From contig DASYDW010000062.1 of the NCBI GenBank assembly GCA_036499395.1, positions 78,600 to 142,599 on the forward strand: a stretch of 64,000 nt of DNA. The letters are read 5' to 3'. This document shows, piece by piece, positions 30,832 through 41,400 of this stretch (the first letter of the stretch is position 1; each line of letters opens with the position of its first letter). Below the pieces are notes generated by a model. It did not search any database. It was given only the letters and a program-made list of their open reading frames with translations, and had not been told where the DNA came from. Source of the DNA: Pirellulales bacterium. GTDB taxonomy: Bacteria > Planctomycetota > Planctomycetia > Pirellulales > JACPPG01. The translations under genes were made by a program, and so were the position numbers.

Positions 30832-31581
30832 ATGGCTCGCAAAATCGCTGTCGTGCTGGCTGCCGGCAAGGGGACTCGCATGAAAAGCGAGCTTCCCAAG
30901 GTGCTGATCGAAATCTGCGGCCGGCCGATGATCGAATACGTGCTCGACGCCCTGGCCGGCGTCGGTTTTGACGAGGTGGCTGTCGTCGTGGGCTATCGCG
31001 CCGACGACGTGAAAAAGGCCCTCAAACATCGGTCGGGCCTGACCTTTGTCCTGCAAGAGCAGCAGCAAGGGACCGGGCATGCGGTGATGGTTTGCCGCGA
31101 CGTGCTGGCCGCACACGACGGACCCGTGGCCGTGGTCACAGGGGATGCCCCGCTGCTACAGTCCGAATCGATCGGCAAGCTACTAGCCGAATACGAACAG
31201 CGACGGCCGGCCTGCATTATTGGCACGATTCACAAGCAGAACCCGGCAGGTTTGGGGCGCATCGTACGCGACGCGGGCGGTGAGTTCGTCGCCATCGTCG
31301 AGGAGAAGGATGCCACGCCCGACCAGCGCAAGCTGACCGAAGTGAACATGAGCTGTTACGTATTTGATAATCGGCCGTTGTTGGCGGCACTCGAAGAGCT
31401 GCGCCCCGACAACGCGCAGGGGGAATATTACATTACCGATTGCCCCGGCCTTATGAAGCGTGAGGGAAAACTGGTGTTGGCACTGCCGGTCTTGAAACCG
31501 ATCGAGGCCCTGGGGGTGAACACCATGGACGAGCTTCGCGTGGTCGAGCAAGCGTTACGCGACGGGCTGGACAAGCAATAA
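30832..31581 (+). CDS. glmU: GlmU-like nucleotidyltransferase, single-domain (UDP-GlcNAc pyrophosphorylase)
   Basis: A 249-residue protein that matches only the N-terminal uridylyltransferase half of GlmU: LAAGKGTRMKSELPK, QQQGTGHAV, VVTGDAPLL, GLGRIVRD, EVNMSCYVF, GEYYITD. The usual left-handed beta-helix acetyltransferase domain is absent; the stop is followed by prs. It could therefore make UDP-GlcNAc from GlcNAc-1-P but not acetylate GlcN-1-P, unless a separate acetyltransferase exists elsewhere. The place next to prs-ctc-pth is as in Bacillus glmU. ATG 30832 is the sensible start; the frame continues upstream to 30724 without homology. The gene name is by homology to one half only. Confidence 0.85.
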   Translation: MARKIAVVLAAGKGTRMKSELPKVLIEICGRPMIEYVLDALAGVGFDEVAVVVGYRADDVKKALKHRSGLTFVLQEQQQGTGHAVMVCRDVLAAHDGPVAVVTGDAPLLQSESIGKLLAEYEQRRPACIIGTIHKQNPAGLGRIVRDAGGEFVAIVEEKDATPDQRKLTEVNMSCYVFDNRPLLAALEELRPDNAQGEYYITDCPGLMKREGKLVLALPVLKPIEALGVNTMDELRVVEQALRDGLDKQ

Positions 31582-31741
31582 CAGGCAGCCACGGCGTTGG
31601 GTGACGCAGCGTTGGTTGGCACAGCGGCGGGTGACCGCGGTCGAATTCCGCTTCGATCGATTGGTTATGGACTTTCAATTTGCCTCGGCGTTCGCGGCGC
31701 CGGGGTACTTCGACGCAGGGGGCAGGGGACACGGCAATACT

Positions 31742-32695
31742 ATGAACGGCTTGAAAATCTTCAGCGGCCGGGCCAATCCAGCGCTCGCCCGGCGTATTTG
31801 CGAGTACCTGGGTCTGCCGATCGGCGCCATCTCGATGGGGAATTTCCCGGACGGGGAGATCTCGTGCAAAATCGATGAGGACGTTCGCGGGCGTGACGTG
31901 TTCCTGGTGCAGCCGACTTGCCCGCCAGTGAACGACAATTTGATGGAACTCTTGATCATGATCGAGAGTTGCAAGCGCGCGAGCGCCGAGCGTGTGACCG
32001 CGGTGATGCCTTATTACGGCTACGCCCGACAGGACCGCAAAGACGAAGGGCGCGTGCCGATCACGGCCAAGCTGGTGGCCAACCTGATCACGCGCGCCGG
32101 CGCCGATCGTGTGCTGACGATGGATTTGCACGCGGCCCAGATTCAGGGCTTTTTCGACGTTCCCGTCGATCACTTGTACGCGGCGCCGGTGCTGAACGAC
32201 TACTTCCTGAAGATGGGGATCGACGAGGACGAGATGGTCGTCGTCAGCCCCGATGAAGGGAGCATCAAGCGTGCCCTGGGGCATGCCAAGCGCCTGGGCG
32301 GCCGGCTGGCGATCGTCGACAAGCGCCGCAGCAGCGCCGAAAAGACACGCCAGGAAAACATCATCGGCGGACCCGTGGCCGGTAAGGTGGCCCTGATGTT
32401 CGACGATATGATCAGCACCGCCGGCAGCATCTGCGGCGCTGCCCAGAAGCTGCACGACGCCGGGGCGAAGAAGATCTTCGTCGCCGCGACGCACGGCGTG
32501 CTGTGCGGCGGGGCGGTCGAGCGCCTGCAGGCATCACCGATCGAAGGGCTGGTCATCACGGACACAATTCCGCTATCGGTCTCGCAATCGGAAAAGGGAT
32601 CCTCGAAGATCAGCGTGCTGACCGTAGCGCCACTGCTGGGCGAGGCGATCAAGCGAATTCACCGCAACGAGTCGGTCAGCCGGCTGTTTGTATAA
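31742..32695 (+). CDS. prs: ribose-phosphate pyrophosphokinase Prs
   Basis: A 317-residue enzyme, the normal length, which makes PRPP from ribose-5-phosphate and ATP. Motifs: KIFSGRANPALA, PDGEISCKI, VMPYYGYARQDRK, the catalytic-loop Lys-Arg region DKRRSS, and the PRPP-binding signature VALMFDDMISTAGSI. It supplies purine, histidine and tryptophan synthesis. The start at 31742 (MNGLKIFSG) is chosen by family length; upstream in-frame starts exist at 31601 and 31667 but add residues unlike any Prs. It lies between the GlmU-like gene and rplY. Confidence 0.94.
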   Translation: MNGLKIFSGRANPALARRICEYLGLPIGAISMGNFPDGEISCKIDEDVRGRDVFLVQPTCPPVNDNLMELLIMIESCKRASAERVTAVMPYYGYARQDRKDEGRVPITAKLVANLITRAGADRVLTMDLHAAQIQGFFDVPVDHLYAAPVLNDYFLKMGIDEDEMVVVSPDEGSIKRALGHAKRLGGRLAIVDKRRSSAEKTRQENIIGGPVAGKVALMFDDMISTAGSICGAAQKLHDAGAKKIFVAATHGVLCGGAVERLQASPIEGLVITDTIPLSVSQSEKGSSKISVLTVAPLLGEAIKRIHRNESVSRLFV

Positions 32696-33086
32696 GCCGA
32701 GCCCAGACGACCTGGCTGTTCGTCTGAACCGGGCGCCGGCAGTTACGTTGTGGCCCTAGTGCCTGGCATTTCCTGCCGCCAGGCGCCGTAACGCAGCTGT
32801 TTGTATCCCGTTTCCGTGCCTCCGCGGCTCCGTGGCGAATCTCACACCGCCGGGGTTGCATTCCGGCCAATTTCCGGCAAAATGGCGAGATTCGCGCCGC
32901 CCCGGGGTAGCCCACCTGTGCTGGTTTCGTGTCATCGGGGGCGCCAAGGGCGTTTTTCTCGGGGGGGACTTCCTCGAGACCCTGTTTTCCTTGAGATTAT
33001 TTTCATTCGGGATTGTTGCGAGCCTCGCCTGTGTGGCTCCGAAATTCCGAAGTTTTGCGCGCCGCCGCAGTAACGAGGTCAGATCG
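32696..33086. other. prs-rplY intergenic region with two hairpins
   Basis: About 390 bases without a gene. Just after prs, CAGACGA (32704) pairs with TCGTCTG (32720-32726). A second stem GCCTGGC (32761) pairs with GCCAGGC (32778-32784). Neither has a T-run. They may be 3' stabilising structures of prs or part of the rplY leader. The TCGG..CTCCGTGG region near 32820 resembles common low-complexity planctomycete intergenic text; no function seen. Confidence 0.5.
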
Positions 33087-33716
33087 ATGTCGGAAGCATT
33101 GAAGGTTGAAAAACGTGAGGCCCATGGCAAACGCAACAATCGCCGGTTGCGCAGCGCCGGCAGCGTGCCGGTTGTCCTGTACGGGCATGGTGAAGAATCG
33201 CTGAGCCTGAAAGTGGCCGATGTTCAGCTCCGCGCGGCACTGCGTCATGGGGCGCGGGTCGTTGATCTGGAAGGAGCAGTCAAGGAAAAGGCCTTTATCC
33301 GCGAGCTGCAATGGGATGCGTTCGGCACGACTGTGCTGCACGTCGATCTGACCCGCGTTTCGGCGGATGAACGTCTGCAGATCGAGGTGCCGGTCATCCT
33401 GCGTGGTGAAGCCCCGGGCGTGAAAGACGGCGGACATCTCGAGCAGCCTTTGCACTCGGTCGAGATCGAATGCCTGGCGATCGCGATTCCGGAAAAGCTG
33501 GAACTGCGTGTCGGTGGGCTGAAGCTCGACGATTTCCTGCGTGCCAGCGACATCGAATTGCCACAGGGGGTCGTGCTTATCACCGATCCGGAAACGGTGA
33601 TCGTCCACTGTGCCCTGGCCAAGGACGAGTCCGAGGAAGGCGAAGGGGGCGAGTCGGCCGAACCCGAGATCATCGGACGCAAGGCCGAGGACGAAGAGGG
33701 GGGCGCCGACGAATAG
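33087..33716 (+). CDS. rplY: 50S ribosomal protein bL25 (Ctc/TL5 type)
   Basis: A 209-residue Ctc-type L25 with the 5S-rRNA-binding domain (1-95: EALKVEKREAHGKRNNRRLRSAGSVPVVLYG) and the C-terminal beta domain (about 100-180). The tail is very acidic (EDESEEGEGGESAEPE...EDEEGGADE). Ctc is a general stress protein in Bacillus and also sits between prs and pth there. The start at 33087 has GAGG 8 bases upstream; the open frame to 32832 is leader. Confidence 0.92.
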   Translation: MSEALKVEKREAHGKRNNRRLRSAGSVPVVLYGHGEESLSLKVADVQLRAALRHGARVVDLEGAVKEKAFIRELQWDAFGTTVLHVDLTRVSADERLQIEVPVILRGEAPGVKDGGHLEQPLHSVEIECLAIAIPEKLELRVGGLKLDDFLRASDIELPQGVVLITDPETVIVHCALAKDESEEGEGGESAEPEIIGRKAEDEEGGADE

Positions 33717-33791
33717 CGGTTGCCTCGTCGCACAGCTCTTTACGAGTGCTGTCGGCCGTACGCGAATTGGCCGTATGCGAAGTTACTGTAC

Positions 33792-34349
33792 ATGAAATTG
33801 GTAGTTGGACTGGGAAATCCGGGCCGCAAGTACGACGGGACCCGGCACAACGTGGGCTATATGGTGCTGGCCGAGTTATCGCGCCGCGCTGGCAGTCCCG
33901 GGGTGAAGAAGGCCTTTCAGGGCGAGCTGGCCGATCTCTCGATCGGTTCCGAGCGCGTCCTGTTGCTGTGGCCCCACACGTACATGAATCGCAGTGGCGC
34001 CAGCCTGTTGGCGGCGCGCGATTTTTACAAGCTGGACAATAACGATGTGCTGGTCGTGTGTGACGATTTCAACCTGCCACTGGGCAAGTTGCGCTGTCGT
34101 CCGCAGGGGTCGGCCGGTGGGCAAAAGGGGCTGGCCGACGTCATTCGCGTGCTGGGGACCGAAGAGGTGCCGCGGTTGCGAGTTGGGATTGGCGAGGCTC
34201 CGCAGGGCTGGAACGCGGCCGACTTCGTGCTGGCCCGCTTTACGAAGCAGGATCAGCCGATCGTGGACGAGGCAATGGTGCGAGCGTCCGAAGGGGTCGA
34301 AACCTGGGTCCGCCACGGCATCCAGAAGTGCATGAACGAATTCAACTAG
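33792..34349 (+). CDS. pth: peptidyl-tRNA hydrolase
   Basis: A 185-residue Pth that frees tRNA from drop-off peptidyl-tRNA. Motifs: LVVGLGNPGRKYDGTRHNVGY with the catalytic His20 in TRHN, P-T-Y-MN-R-SG (HTYMNRSG), and CDDFNLPLGKLRCRPQGSAGGQKGL with the catalytic Asp. Length is normal. The start at 33792 has only a poor Shine-Dalgarno site. Order rplY-pth matches Bacillus ctc-pth. Confidence 0.94.
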   Translation: MKLVVGLGNPGRKYDGTRHNVGYMVLAELSRRAGSPGVKKAFQGELADLSIGSERVLLLWPHTYMNRSGASLLAARDFYKLDNNDVLVVCDDFNLPLGKLRCRPQGSAGGQKGLADVIRVLGTEEVPRLRVGIGEAPQGWNAADFVLARFTKQDQPIVDEAMVRASEGVETWVRHGIQKCMNEFN

Positions 34350-34354
34350 TTGCC

Positions 34355-34380
34355 GGCGGGGGTTCTTACGAACCGCCGCC
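34355..34380 (+). other. hairpin in the rpsF leader
   Basis: GGCGGGGGTTC (34355-34365), loop TTAC, and GAACCGCCGCC (34370-34380) form an 11-bp stem with one mismatch, 5 bases after the pth stop and about 107 bases before rpsF. No T-run follows. It could be a pth 3' structure or a leader element of rpsF. I cannot decide; an S6:S18-type leader is not clearly recognisable. Confidence 0.35.
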
Positions 34381-34486
34381 AAACGTTATACGATTAACCA
34401 TTGCGGGACCTGCCCTGAGCTCGCTGTAGCAACCATGACAGGGTTCCGCCAGCCGACCGCTGCTTACTTGTTTTAGGAGACGATCC

Positions 34487-34921
34487 TTGGCCGAAAACGC
34501 ATACGAAGGGCTCTTCATTTTCGACTCGAACCGCTACGCCCGCGATCCGGCAGGTGTGTCGGGTCAGATTACGGCGATGGTGGAGAAGTACAAAGGGAAG
34601 ATCCTGGCTAGCCGGTTGTGGGAGGAACGTCGCCTGGCGTATCCGATCAACGGTCAGCGCAAGGGAACTTACTGGCTGACATATTTCCGGTTGGAAAGCA
34701 CGGACCTCGAGGCGATGCGCCGCGATTGCCAAATCAACGAAACGATCTTGCGCGAGTTGATCCTGAAGGTCGACGCACGCATTGTCGACGCGCTGGTGGC
34801 ACACACGCAGGCAGCGACCGATGCATCCAAAACCCGTCGCACCACGCCCGCCACACCCAGTCCGGCCGTCGCGGCCGCGGTCGATGTCGAAGTTCCGGAC
34901 CTGGGCAACGCTCCCGAGTAG
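34487..34921 (+). CDS. rpsF: 30S ribosomal protein bS6
   Basis: A 144-residue S6 with the ferredoxin-like core (1-100: [33 protein letters not shown]). An Ala/Thr/Val-rich tail follows (about 105-144). It binds the platform with S18. TTG at 34487 is the start, set by AGGAG 7-8 bases upstream. The usual partner gene rpsR (bS18) is not next to it. Follows pth by about 140 bases and precedes ssb. Confidence 0.92.
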   Translation: MAENAYEGLFIFDSNRYARDPAGVSGQITAMVEKYKGKILASRLWEERRLAYPINGQRKGTYWLTYFRLESTDLEAMRRDCQINETILRELILKVDARIVDALVAHTQAATDASKTRRTTPATPSPAVAAAVDVEVPDLGNAPE

Positions 34922-35036
34922 GCCCGCGCGACAGTTGGTTCGTTCAGTGTCGTTCGTTCAGTGTCGTGCTGGTCGTTTCGTCAGTTCCGTGCTGCTCCGA
35001 AATCATGGCGCAGCCTGCCAAAGGAGGCCTCGTTCG

Positions 35037-35552
35037 ATGGCGAGCTTCAACCGAGTCATCCTGGTCGGGAATTTGACGCGCGATCCCGAGCTGCGCTACA
35101 CGCCGACGAACACGCCCGTCACGGAAATCGGCCTGGCAGTGAACGACCGGCGTAAGAACGCCAACGGCGAATGGGTCGAGGAAACGACGTTTGTCGATGT
35201 AACCCTGTGGGCGCGCACGGCCGAGGTCGCCAGCGAATATCTGACCAAAGGTGCGTCGGTCATGATCGAAGGGCGCCTTAAGCTCGACACCTGGGAAACC
35301 GACGGGCAGAAGCGGTCGAAGCTGCGCGTTGTCGGTGAGCGGATGCAGATGCTCGGCGGACGTGGCGGCGGTGGTGGTGAGGGCGGTGGCGGCGGCGGCG
35401 GAGCCCGTCGCGGCGGTTCTGCTGGTGGTTCTTCCGGCGGACGCGGTGGTCCTCAATACGACGATTCCGAATACGGCCCACCGGCCGACGTCTATGGCGG
35501 CGGCTCAGAAAGCCGCGGCGGTTCGGCCCCCAACGACGATATCCCGTTCTAG
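35037..35552 (+). CDS. ssb: single-stranded DNA-binding protein Ssb
   Basis: A 171-residue SSB. The OB fold runs through about 110 ([36 protein letters not shown]..., ERMQMLGG). A Gly/Arg-rich linker ([18 protein letters not shown]...) follows. The C-terminal tip DDIPF is the conserved partner-binding peptide. It coats single-stranded DNA during replication and repair. AAGGAGG lies 9 bases before the ATG. It lies between rpsF and rplI as in the bacterial rpsF-ssb-rpsR-rplI cluster. Confidence 0.95.
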   Translation: MASFNRVILVGNLTRDPELRYTPTNTPVTEIGLAVNDRRKNANGEWVEETTFVDVTLWARTAEVASEYLTKGASVMIEGRLKLDTWETDGQKRSKLRVVGERMQMLGGRGGGGGEGGGGGGGARRGGSAGGSSGGRGGPQYDDSEYGPPADVYGGGSESRGGSAPNDDIPF

Positions 35553-35745
35553 TCGCGTCGGGAGCATTATCGAGCTCGGGACAGGGAATGTGCGGCGTGA
35601 AAAACGCGGCTAAAGCGCCCCGGAATCCCGGCCCGATTCCTTGCTTCATCCCGCTAGTCTGGCGGGCCGGAATTGGTTACGATGAGTCCCTTTCGCCCCT
35701 AGTTCGAAACGTCACCTGACTGCGTCACGAGAGCGAGACCGAGCC

Positions 35746-36339
35746 ATGGCCACGAAAGCCGCCGCACCTAAAGCCACTGCCACGAAAGCCAAATCCGCCC
35801 CGCAGCCCAAGAAGCCGAAGACCCGTGGTCGGCTGCCGCGCGGCAAGCACGGCGGCATCGAGCTGCTGTTGATCCAGGCCGTGGATCACCTGGGCAAGCA
35901 GGGAGACGTGGTCGAAGTGAAGCCGGGCTACGCCAAGAATTACCTGCTGCCGCAGGGGCTGGCAACGGTGGCCACGGATCATCACAAGCGGATGGTCGAC
36001 AAGCATCGGGCTCGGCTGCAAGAGATCCAGAATACCCGCCTGGCAGGTCTGCGCTCGCTGGCCGATTTGCTCGCTCAGCAGAGCATCACGATCGAAGCCA
36101 ACGCCAACGACGAAGGGCATCTCTACGGTTCGGTCGGTGCGCCGGACATCGTCAACGCTCTGAAGAAGAACGACTTCACCGTGACCGCCGACCAGATTCG
36201 CCTCAAGGGTCCGCTGAAGGAACTGGGCCTCTATACGGTCAACGTCCACATCGGTCACGATATCGAGACCGAACTCAAGGTGTGGGTCGTGCCGACCGTG
36301 ACCGACGAAGAAGCCGCCACGCCGAAGCCGCAACAGTAA
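35746..36339 (+). CDS. rplI: 50S ribosomal protein bL9
   Basis: A 197-residue L9. The L9 N-domain begins at about residue 37 (GIELLLIQAVDHLGKQGDVVEVKPGYAKNYLLPQGLA), then the long linking helix and the C-terminal rRNA-binding domain (LYGSVGAPDIVNAL...). The first 36 residues are a Lys/Ala/Pro-rich, histone-H1-like extension not present in most L9. It lies between ssb and dnaB; the spacing of 193 bases from ssb suggests rpsR has been lost from this locus. Confidence 0.93.
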   Translation: MATKAAAPKATATKAKSAPQPKKPKTRGRLPRGKHGGIELLLIQAVDHLGKQGDVVEVKPGYAKNYLLPQGLATVATDHHKRMVDKHRARLQEIQNTRLAGLRSLADLLAQQSITIEANANDEGHLYGSVGAPDIVNALKKNDFTVTADQIRLKGPLKELGLYTVNVHIGHDIETELKVWVVPTVTDEEAATPKPQQ

Positions 36340-36559
36340 GTTGTTGGCAGAAGGCGGTGGGCAGTCGTTGGTGTTCAGTAGTCGGTGGCTAGTAGTCCGT
36401 AGTTAGCAAGCGTGTCTGCGCGCACATTTTCGTTTTGCAAACTCTTTTGATGATGCGCTGGTTGCGCGCCTCGTCTCCGGCCGGGTGATATCGCGCGAGC
36501 ACGTCGACTGCTAAAATCGCCTGCGTACCTAGGGCATGGCCGCACGGAGGATTTTGGCA

Positions 36560-37978
36560 ATGGCAACGACGCGCATCGACTCTCGGCCGGCCGCACCGGC
36601 GACGCGCAGCGAGATTCTCGATCGGCTGCCGCCGCAAAGCATCGAGGCTGAAAAGGCCGTGCTGGGCAGCATTCTGCTCGATCCCATGATGTGCGACGAC
36701 GTCGCGCTCGCGCTGCGCCCGCAGGATTTCTACGCACACGCGCATCAGGTTCTGTTCGAGCATCTGCTGGCGATGCACGAGGATGGGGTGCGGATCGACA
36801 TAACCTTGCTCGTCGAGCGCCTCAAGCAACGGGGCGATTTCGAAACGGTCGGGCAGACGCTGTACCTGGCCGAAATCGCCCAGGCGGTTCCCACGGCGGC
36901 GAATGCCCTGTATTACGCGAACATCGTGCGCGACAAGGCGACGTTGCGGGCGTTGATTCACGCCAGCACCGAGATTTTGCGCGACGCCTATGACCAGTCA
37001 CTCGAGGCGCGCGAGATGCTGTCATCGGCCGAAGAGAAAGTGTTTCGCATCCTCGAGGACAAGGGGATCGGCGAGCTCGCCTCGATCAGCGACGTGCTGA
37101 CCGCCGCCTTGCAGCGTATCGACGCGCGGCTGACGCATGACGGTCCATCGGATAGCGTGTTGACCGGCTTTTCCGAGCTCGACCAATTGACGGGCGGAAT
37201 GAACTCCTCGGAACTGGTCATCATCGCCGGTCGTCCCAGTATGGGAAAAACCGCGCTGGCGACGAACATCGCCACGCATGCTGCCGTCAATCAGAAGCAC
37301 ACGACTTTGTTCGTCAGCCTGGAAATGTCGCGGTTGGAGTTGGTCGAGCGCATGCTCTGCTCGCACGGGCGCATCAATGGCCACAAATTGCGCAATGGCA
37401 TGCTTTCGGCGGCCGATCGCAAAAAGCTGCCCGAGGTTTCGTCCGAGATGAGCGTTTCACCGCTGTTCATCGACGACAGTCCGAGCCGGACGATGACCGA
37501 GATCGCGGCCACGGCCCGTCGGCTAAAGCGGCGCGAGAATCTGCGACTCGTGGTGATCGACTACTTGCAGTTGATCGAGCCAGATAATGCCAAGGATCCG
37601 CGCCAGGAGCAGGTCGCGCGCATCGCCCGTCGCTTAAAGGGCCTGGCCCGCGAGTTGAAGATTCCGGTCCTCTGCCTGGCCCAGTTGAATCGGCAAGCAG
37701 AGGCTTCCAAGGACAATCGGCCACGGCTAAGCCATCTGCGTGAAAGCGGTGCTATCGAGCAGGACGCCGACGTCGTGCTGTTCGTCCATCGCGACGAGTA
37801 TTACATGAACAACGACGAGGATCGCGAGCGCGTCGCCGGGCAGGCCGACATCATCGTCTCGAAGCAGCGTAACGGACCGATCGGCGACGTGAAGGTGCGC
37901 TGGGCCAAGGACTTCACGCTGTTCGAAGATCCGAGCGCCAGCTACCTGAACGAAGACGAGCAGTTTCGCCCGTTCTGA
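36560..37978 (+). CDS. dnaB: replicative DNA helicase DnaB
   Basis: A 472-residue helicase. The N-domain begins PPQSIEAEKAVLGSILLDP. The RecA-like motor has Walker A GRPSMGKTAL, Walker B LRLVVIDYLQLI, the DnaB signature GMLSAADRKKLPEVSSEM and the arginine-finger region DADVVLFVHRDEYY. It unwinds DNA at the fork. ATG 36560 is preferred because GGAGG is 9 bases upstream; ATG 36536 is possible. Clusters with rpsF-ssb-rplI. Confidence 0.95.
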   Translation: MATTRIDSRPAAPATRSEILDRLPPQSIEAEKAVLGSILLDPMMCDDVALALRPQDFYAHAHQVLFEHLLAMHEDGVRIDITLLVERLKQRGDFETVGQTLYLAEIAQAVPTAANALYYANIVRDKATLRALIHASTEILRDAYDQSLEAREMLSSAEEKVFRILEDKGIGELASISDVLTAALQRIDARLTHDGPSDSVLTGFSELDQLTGGMNSSELVIIAGRPSMGKTALATNIATHAAVNQKHTTLFVSLEMSRLELVERMLCSHGRINGHKLRNGMLSAADRKKLPEVSSEMSVSPLFIDDSPSRTMTEIAATARRLKRRENLRLVVIDYLQLIEPDNAKDPRQEQVARIARRLKGLARELKIPVLCLAQLNRQAEASKDNRPRLSHLRESGAIEQDADVVLFVHRDEYYMNNDEDRERVAGQADIIVSKQRNGPIGDVKVRWAKDFTLFEDPSASYLNEDEQFRPF

Positions 37979-38420
37979 CCGCGATCGGTTACCAGCGCCG
38001 ACTGCTGGCAAAGCCGCGCCCGGCGAACGAGATCGCTGCGCCTGTTGCGCGCCTGCCTGCGCTGGTCTTCTCTTGAGTGCCAGCTTCCGTTTGCCAGCAG
38101 CAAGTGGGGCGTGTCCACGCGACGCCGGGACGGCCGGCGTTGGCAAGACGGGCGTTTTGGGCGTCACGGGATTCGGCCACGAAGGGCCGGTAGCCGTGAA
38201 ACCGAGGTTTTCTGCCGGAATTAAGCGGGTCGGACGCGCGAATCTCCCTTGTAGCGCGCGGCAGCTTCCGGTATTTCTACGCGACCCATCTAGGGCAGCA
38301 GGAGTTCTCTGCGCGGCGGGCAGTGCGGTCACGAGTGGTCGCAATGCTCTCTCTCGCAGTTCCTGGCTTGTCCGTCAGCTTTTCATTTCTCGCGCAATTC
38401 GTTCACGGAATACGCCTTTG
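37979..38420. other. dnaB-bamA intergenic region
   Basis: About 440 bases. A frame open to 38073 would extend bamA with 116 residues, Arg-rich and without signal or homology, so I treat it as leader. No terminator or RNA structure is recognised. Confidence 0.5.
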
Positions 38421-41400
38421 ATGCTTGGCGGCCGCTTAGATTTTGCCTTGTTGTCGCGCTGCTGCGCGATCGCGCTTGCGGTCGCGATCGGGCCGGCGAC
38501 GGCGCGCGGTCAAAGTCCCGCGGCAGGGCCAAGCGCGCCGGGCGGTGGCGGACCATCGCTGACCGGGACGGCGCTACCGCCGGGACCCGTGCCGTACACG
38601 CCTCCGCCGACCGAGCCACCGCCCGTTTCCGCCACTCCGGAAGTTGTGGAAGTGCGGATCGAGGGAAATAAGGCGGTCGAGTCGAACAAGATTCTGCCGC
38701 ACATCAAGACGCGCGCTGGCCGGCCGCTCGACAAATCGATGGTCGAGGACGACGTCAAGCGTCTGAGCAAGACGCATCAATTCATCAATGTCGAGCCGCG
38801 CTACGAGCGTCGCGCCGACGGCGGCGTGATCATCATCTATCACGTCGTCGAACGCCCGCTGATCCGCTACGTGAAAATCTACGGCAGCGCGAAGAGCGAG
38901 AAGGTATTGATGAAGAAGGCGGGCCTCAAGGTCGGTGACGCGCTCGATCCGTATGCGGTCGAGGAATCGCGGACCAAGCTGGAAGAATACCTGCGCGGGA
39001 AAGGGTACGCGCTCTGCTCCGTAACGATCATCGAGGGCACCAAGCCCGGCGACCGCGGCATCCGCATGATGGTCAACGAGGGATTGAAGCAAAAGATCTG
39101 GGAAGTCGATTTCGAGGGAAATACCGTCGCGCCCGATGATCGGTTGAAAACGCAAATCCAGTCGAAGAAGCCGATCTTGTGGGTCTTCAAAGGCGAGGTC
39201 GACTACGCCCGCATCGACGAGGATGTCCGCCGGCTGACCGACTACTACCGCGGTCTGGGCTTCTTCCGAGCCCGCGTTGGCCGCGAATTCGTGTTCAACG
39301 AGAAGCAAAACTGGATGACGCTGACCTTCTTCATCGAAGAAGGGCCGCGCTACGTCGTGAACAACGTTTCGGTGATCGGCAACAACAAGCTTCAGGCTGA
39401 AAAACTGACGAAGGACCTGAAGCTCAAGGGCGGAGACTTCTTCGATCAATCGAAGCTGTCCAGGGACATTACCGGCGTGCAGGATAAGTACGGCGAGGTG
39501 GGATACATCTTCGCCGACATCCAGCCCGAGACGCGCTTCCTGGAGCAACCCGGTCAGTTGGACCTGGTCTACAAGATCGAAGAAGGAGATCGCTATCGCG
39601 TCGGGCGTATCGACGTAAAGATCGGCGGAGACAACCCGCACACCCGCCGCACGGCTCTTTTGAATCGCTTGTCGTTACGGACCGGCGATATCGCCAACAC
39701 GAAGAAGCTGCGCGACAGTGAACGCCGCTTGAAGGCTTCGCAGATGCTGGCCAGCAATCCCGCCCAGGGGCAGGTTCCGAAGATCGTGTTTGCGAAGCCA
39801 GGTATGGAGGACGAAGAGGACGAGGCCGACACCTCGGTGGCGCGCAATCCTCATCCCAAACGAAGCGGCCCTGGCGTGCAGGCGCCGATGGGCTTGGGCG
39901 GCCAAGGCGCTGGCGGTATCGGCGGCGGTGGCGCCGGCAATATGGGTATGGGCGGCGCTGGCATGAACGGCACGGGCTTCAACGGCCAAAGCCCCGATCC
40001 GGCACCTTTGCGTGCCTATCCCGACAACGATCTCGAAATCCACGACGGGGAATCGATGGAAGTCGAGTTCGTTCCCGAAGGACTCGCACCGCCTACCCAT
40101 CGAACGACACTTGCCTACAAACCAGGTCCGCTGCCAGGGGACGATCGAGCGCAGGTCGTCCGTGCGCAAGGCCCCAGCGACGCTGGCTCATCGTTCGGCC
40201 AGCAGCCCCTGGGGCGCATCACTCCAGATGCGCCGGTGGGAGGCATACGTTCGGCAGGCAATAGCGGAATCACGCAGACGCAGTTCATTCAGCCAGTGCC
40301 CGGTGGCTATGCCCCTTCCAGCAGCCCGCCAGCAGGCAACTATGCACCGCAGTATTCGCAACCTGCGGTGCAGCAGCCCGCCACACCGTCGTACGCCGCT
40401 CCGGGGAACTATCCACCCCCCAGTGGCTATGCCGCACCGAACCAGTATGCGGCACCGAATCAATATGCGGCACCGCCGACTAATGCCGTGCCCGGATATG
40501 GCAACGCCGCGCCGGCCTATGGCCAGGCGCCCGGCTATTCGCAGCCGTCGGGTGGTTATGCCGCGCCAGGTGCGGGCCCGGCGTATGGCTCGTCGGTGTA
40601 TCCGCCGCCATCGGCAGTGCCTAGCGGTCAGATGCCGCCCAACGTGCCACCGCTTTTGGACGGTGCGCCGGCCGGCGCCGTGGCTAGTCCTGGCGGATAT
40701 GCCGGACCGGGCGATCTGTACCCGCAGGGGGCCGGACCCTTCGACGGTGACGCGCCGCGTGACATTCCCATTCAAATCAGGGGGAACGAAACGCAGACCG
40801 GCCGCTTGATGTTGGGCGTGGGCGTGAACTCCAACGCCGGCTTGATCGGCAATATCACGCTCGACGAACAGAACTTCGACTGGCGGCGCTATCCCACTAG
40901 TTGGGAAGACATTCGCAACGCGACAGCATGGCGCGGCGGAGGGCAGCAGTTCCGTATTCAGGCATCGCCAGGTACGGTCTATCAGCAGTACATGATCAAC
41001 TTCCACAATCCGTATCTATTCGATACGCCGGTCAGCTTCGGCCTGAGCGGTTCGTTCTTCACCCGTATCTACAACAACTGGACGGAAAAACGCCTGGGGG
41101 CTCGCGTTAGCCTGGGCTATCAATTCCTGTTCGATCCGAATCTGTCGACGGTGCTGTCGTTCCGCGGCGAGAATGTCAACATCTCGAATCCGTCGGTACC
41201 GACACCGCCCGAATTGGAACAGGTGTTGGGCAACAACGCGTTTTTCTCGGGCAAGTGGGAGGTCATTCACGATACGCGCGACAGTTCGTTCCTGGCGACG
41301 CAGGGGCACCGGATCGATATCGGTCTGGAGCAGGCCTTTGGCAGCTACACGTTCCCACGCGCCACGATCAACGCGTCGCAGCACTTCCTGTTGCACGAAC

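Noticed and set aside
38073..38420. Extension of BamA by 116 residues
   Set aside because: No homology, Arg-rich, and it would bury the signal peptide.
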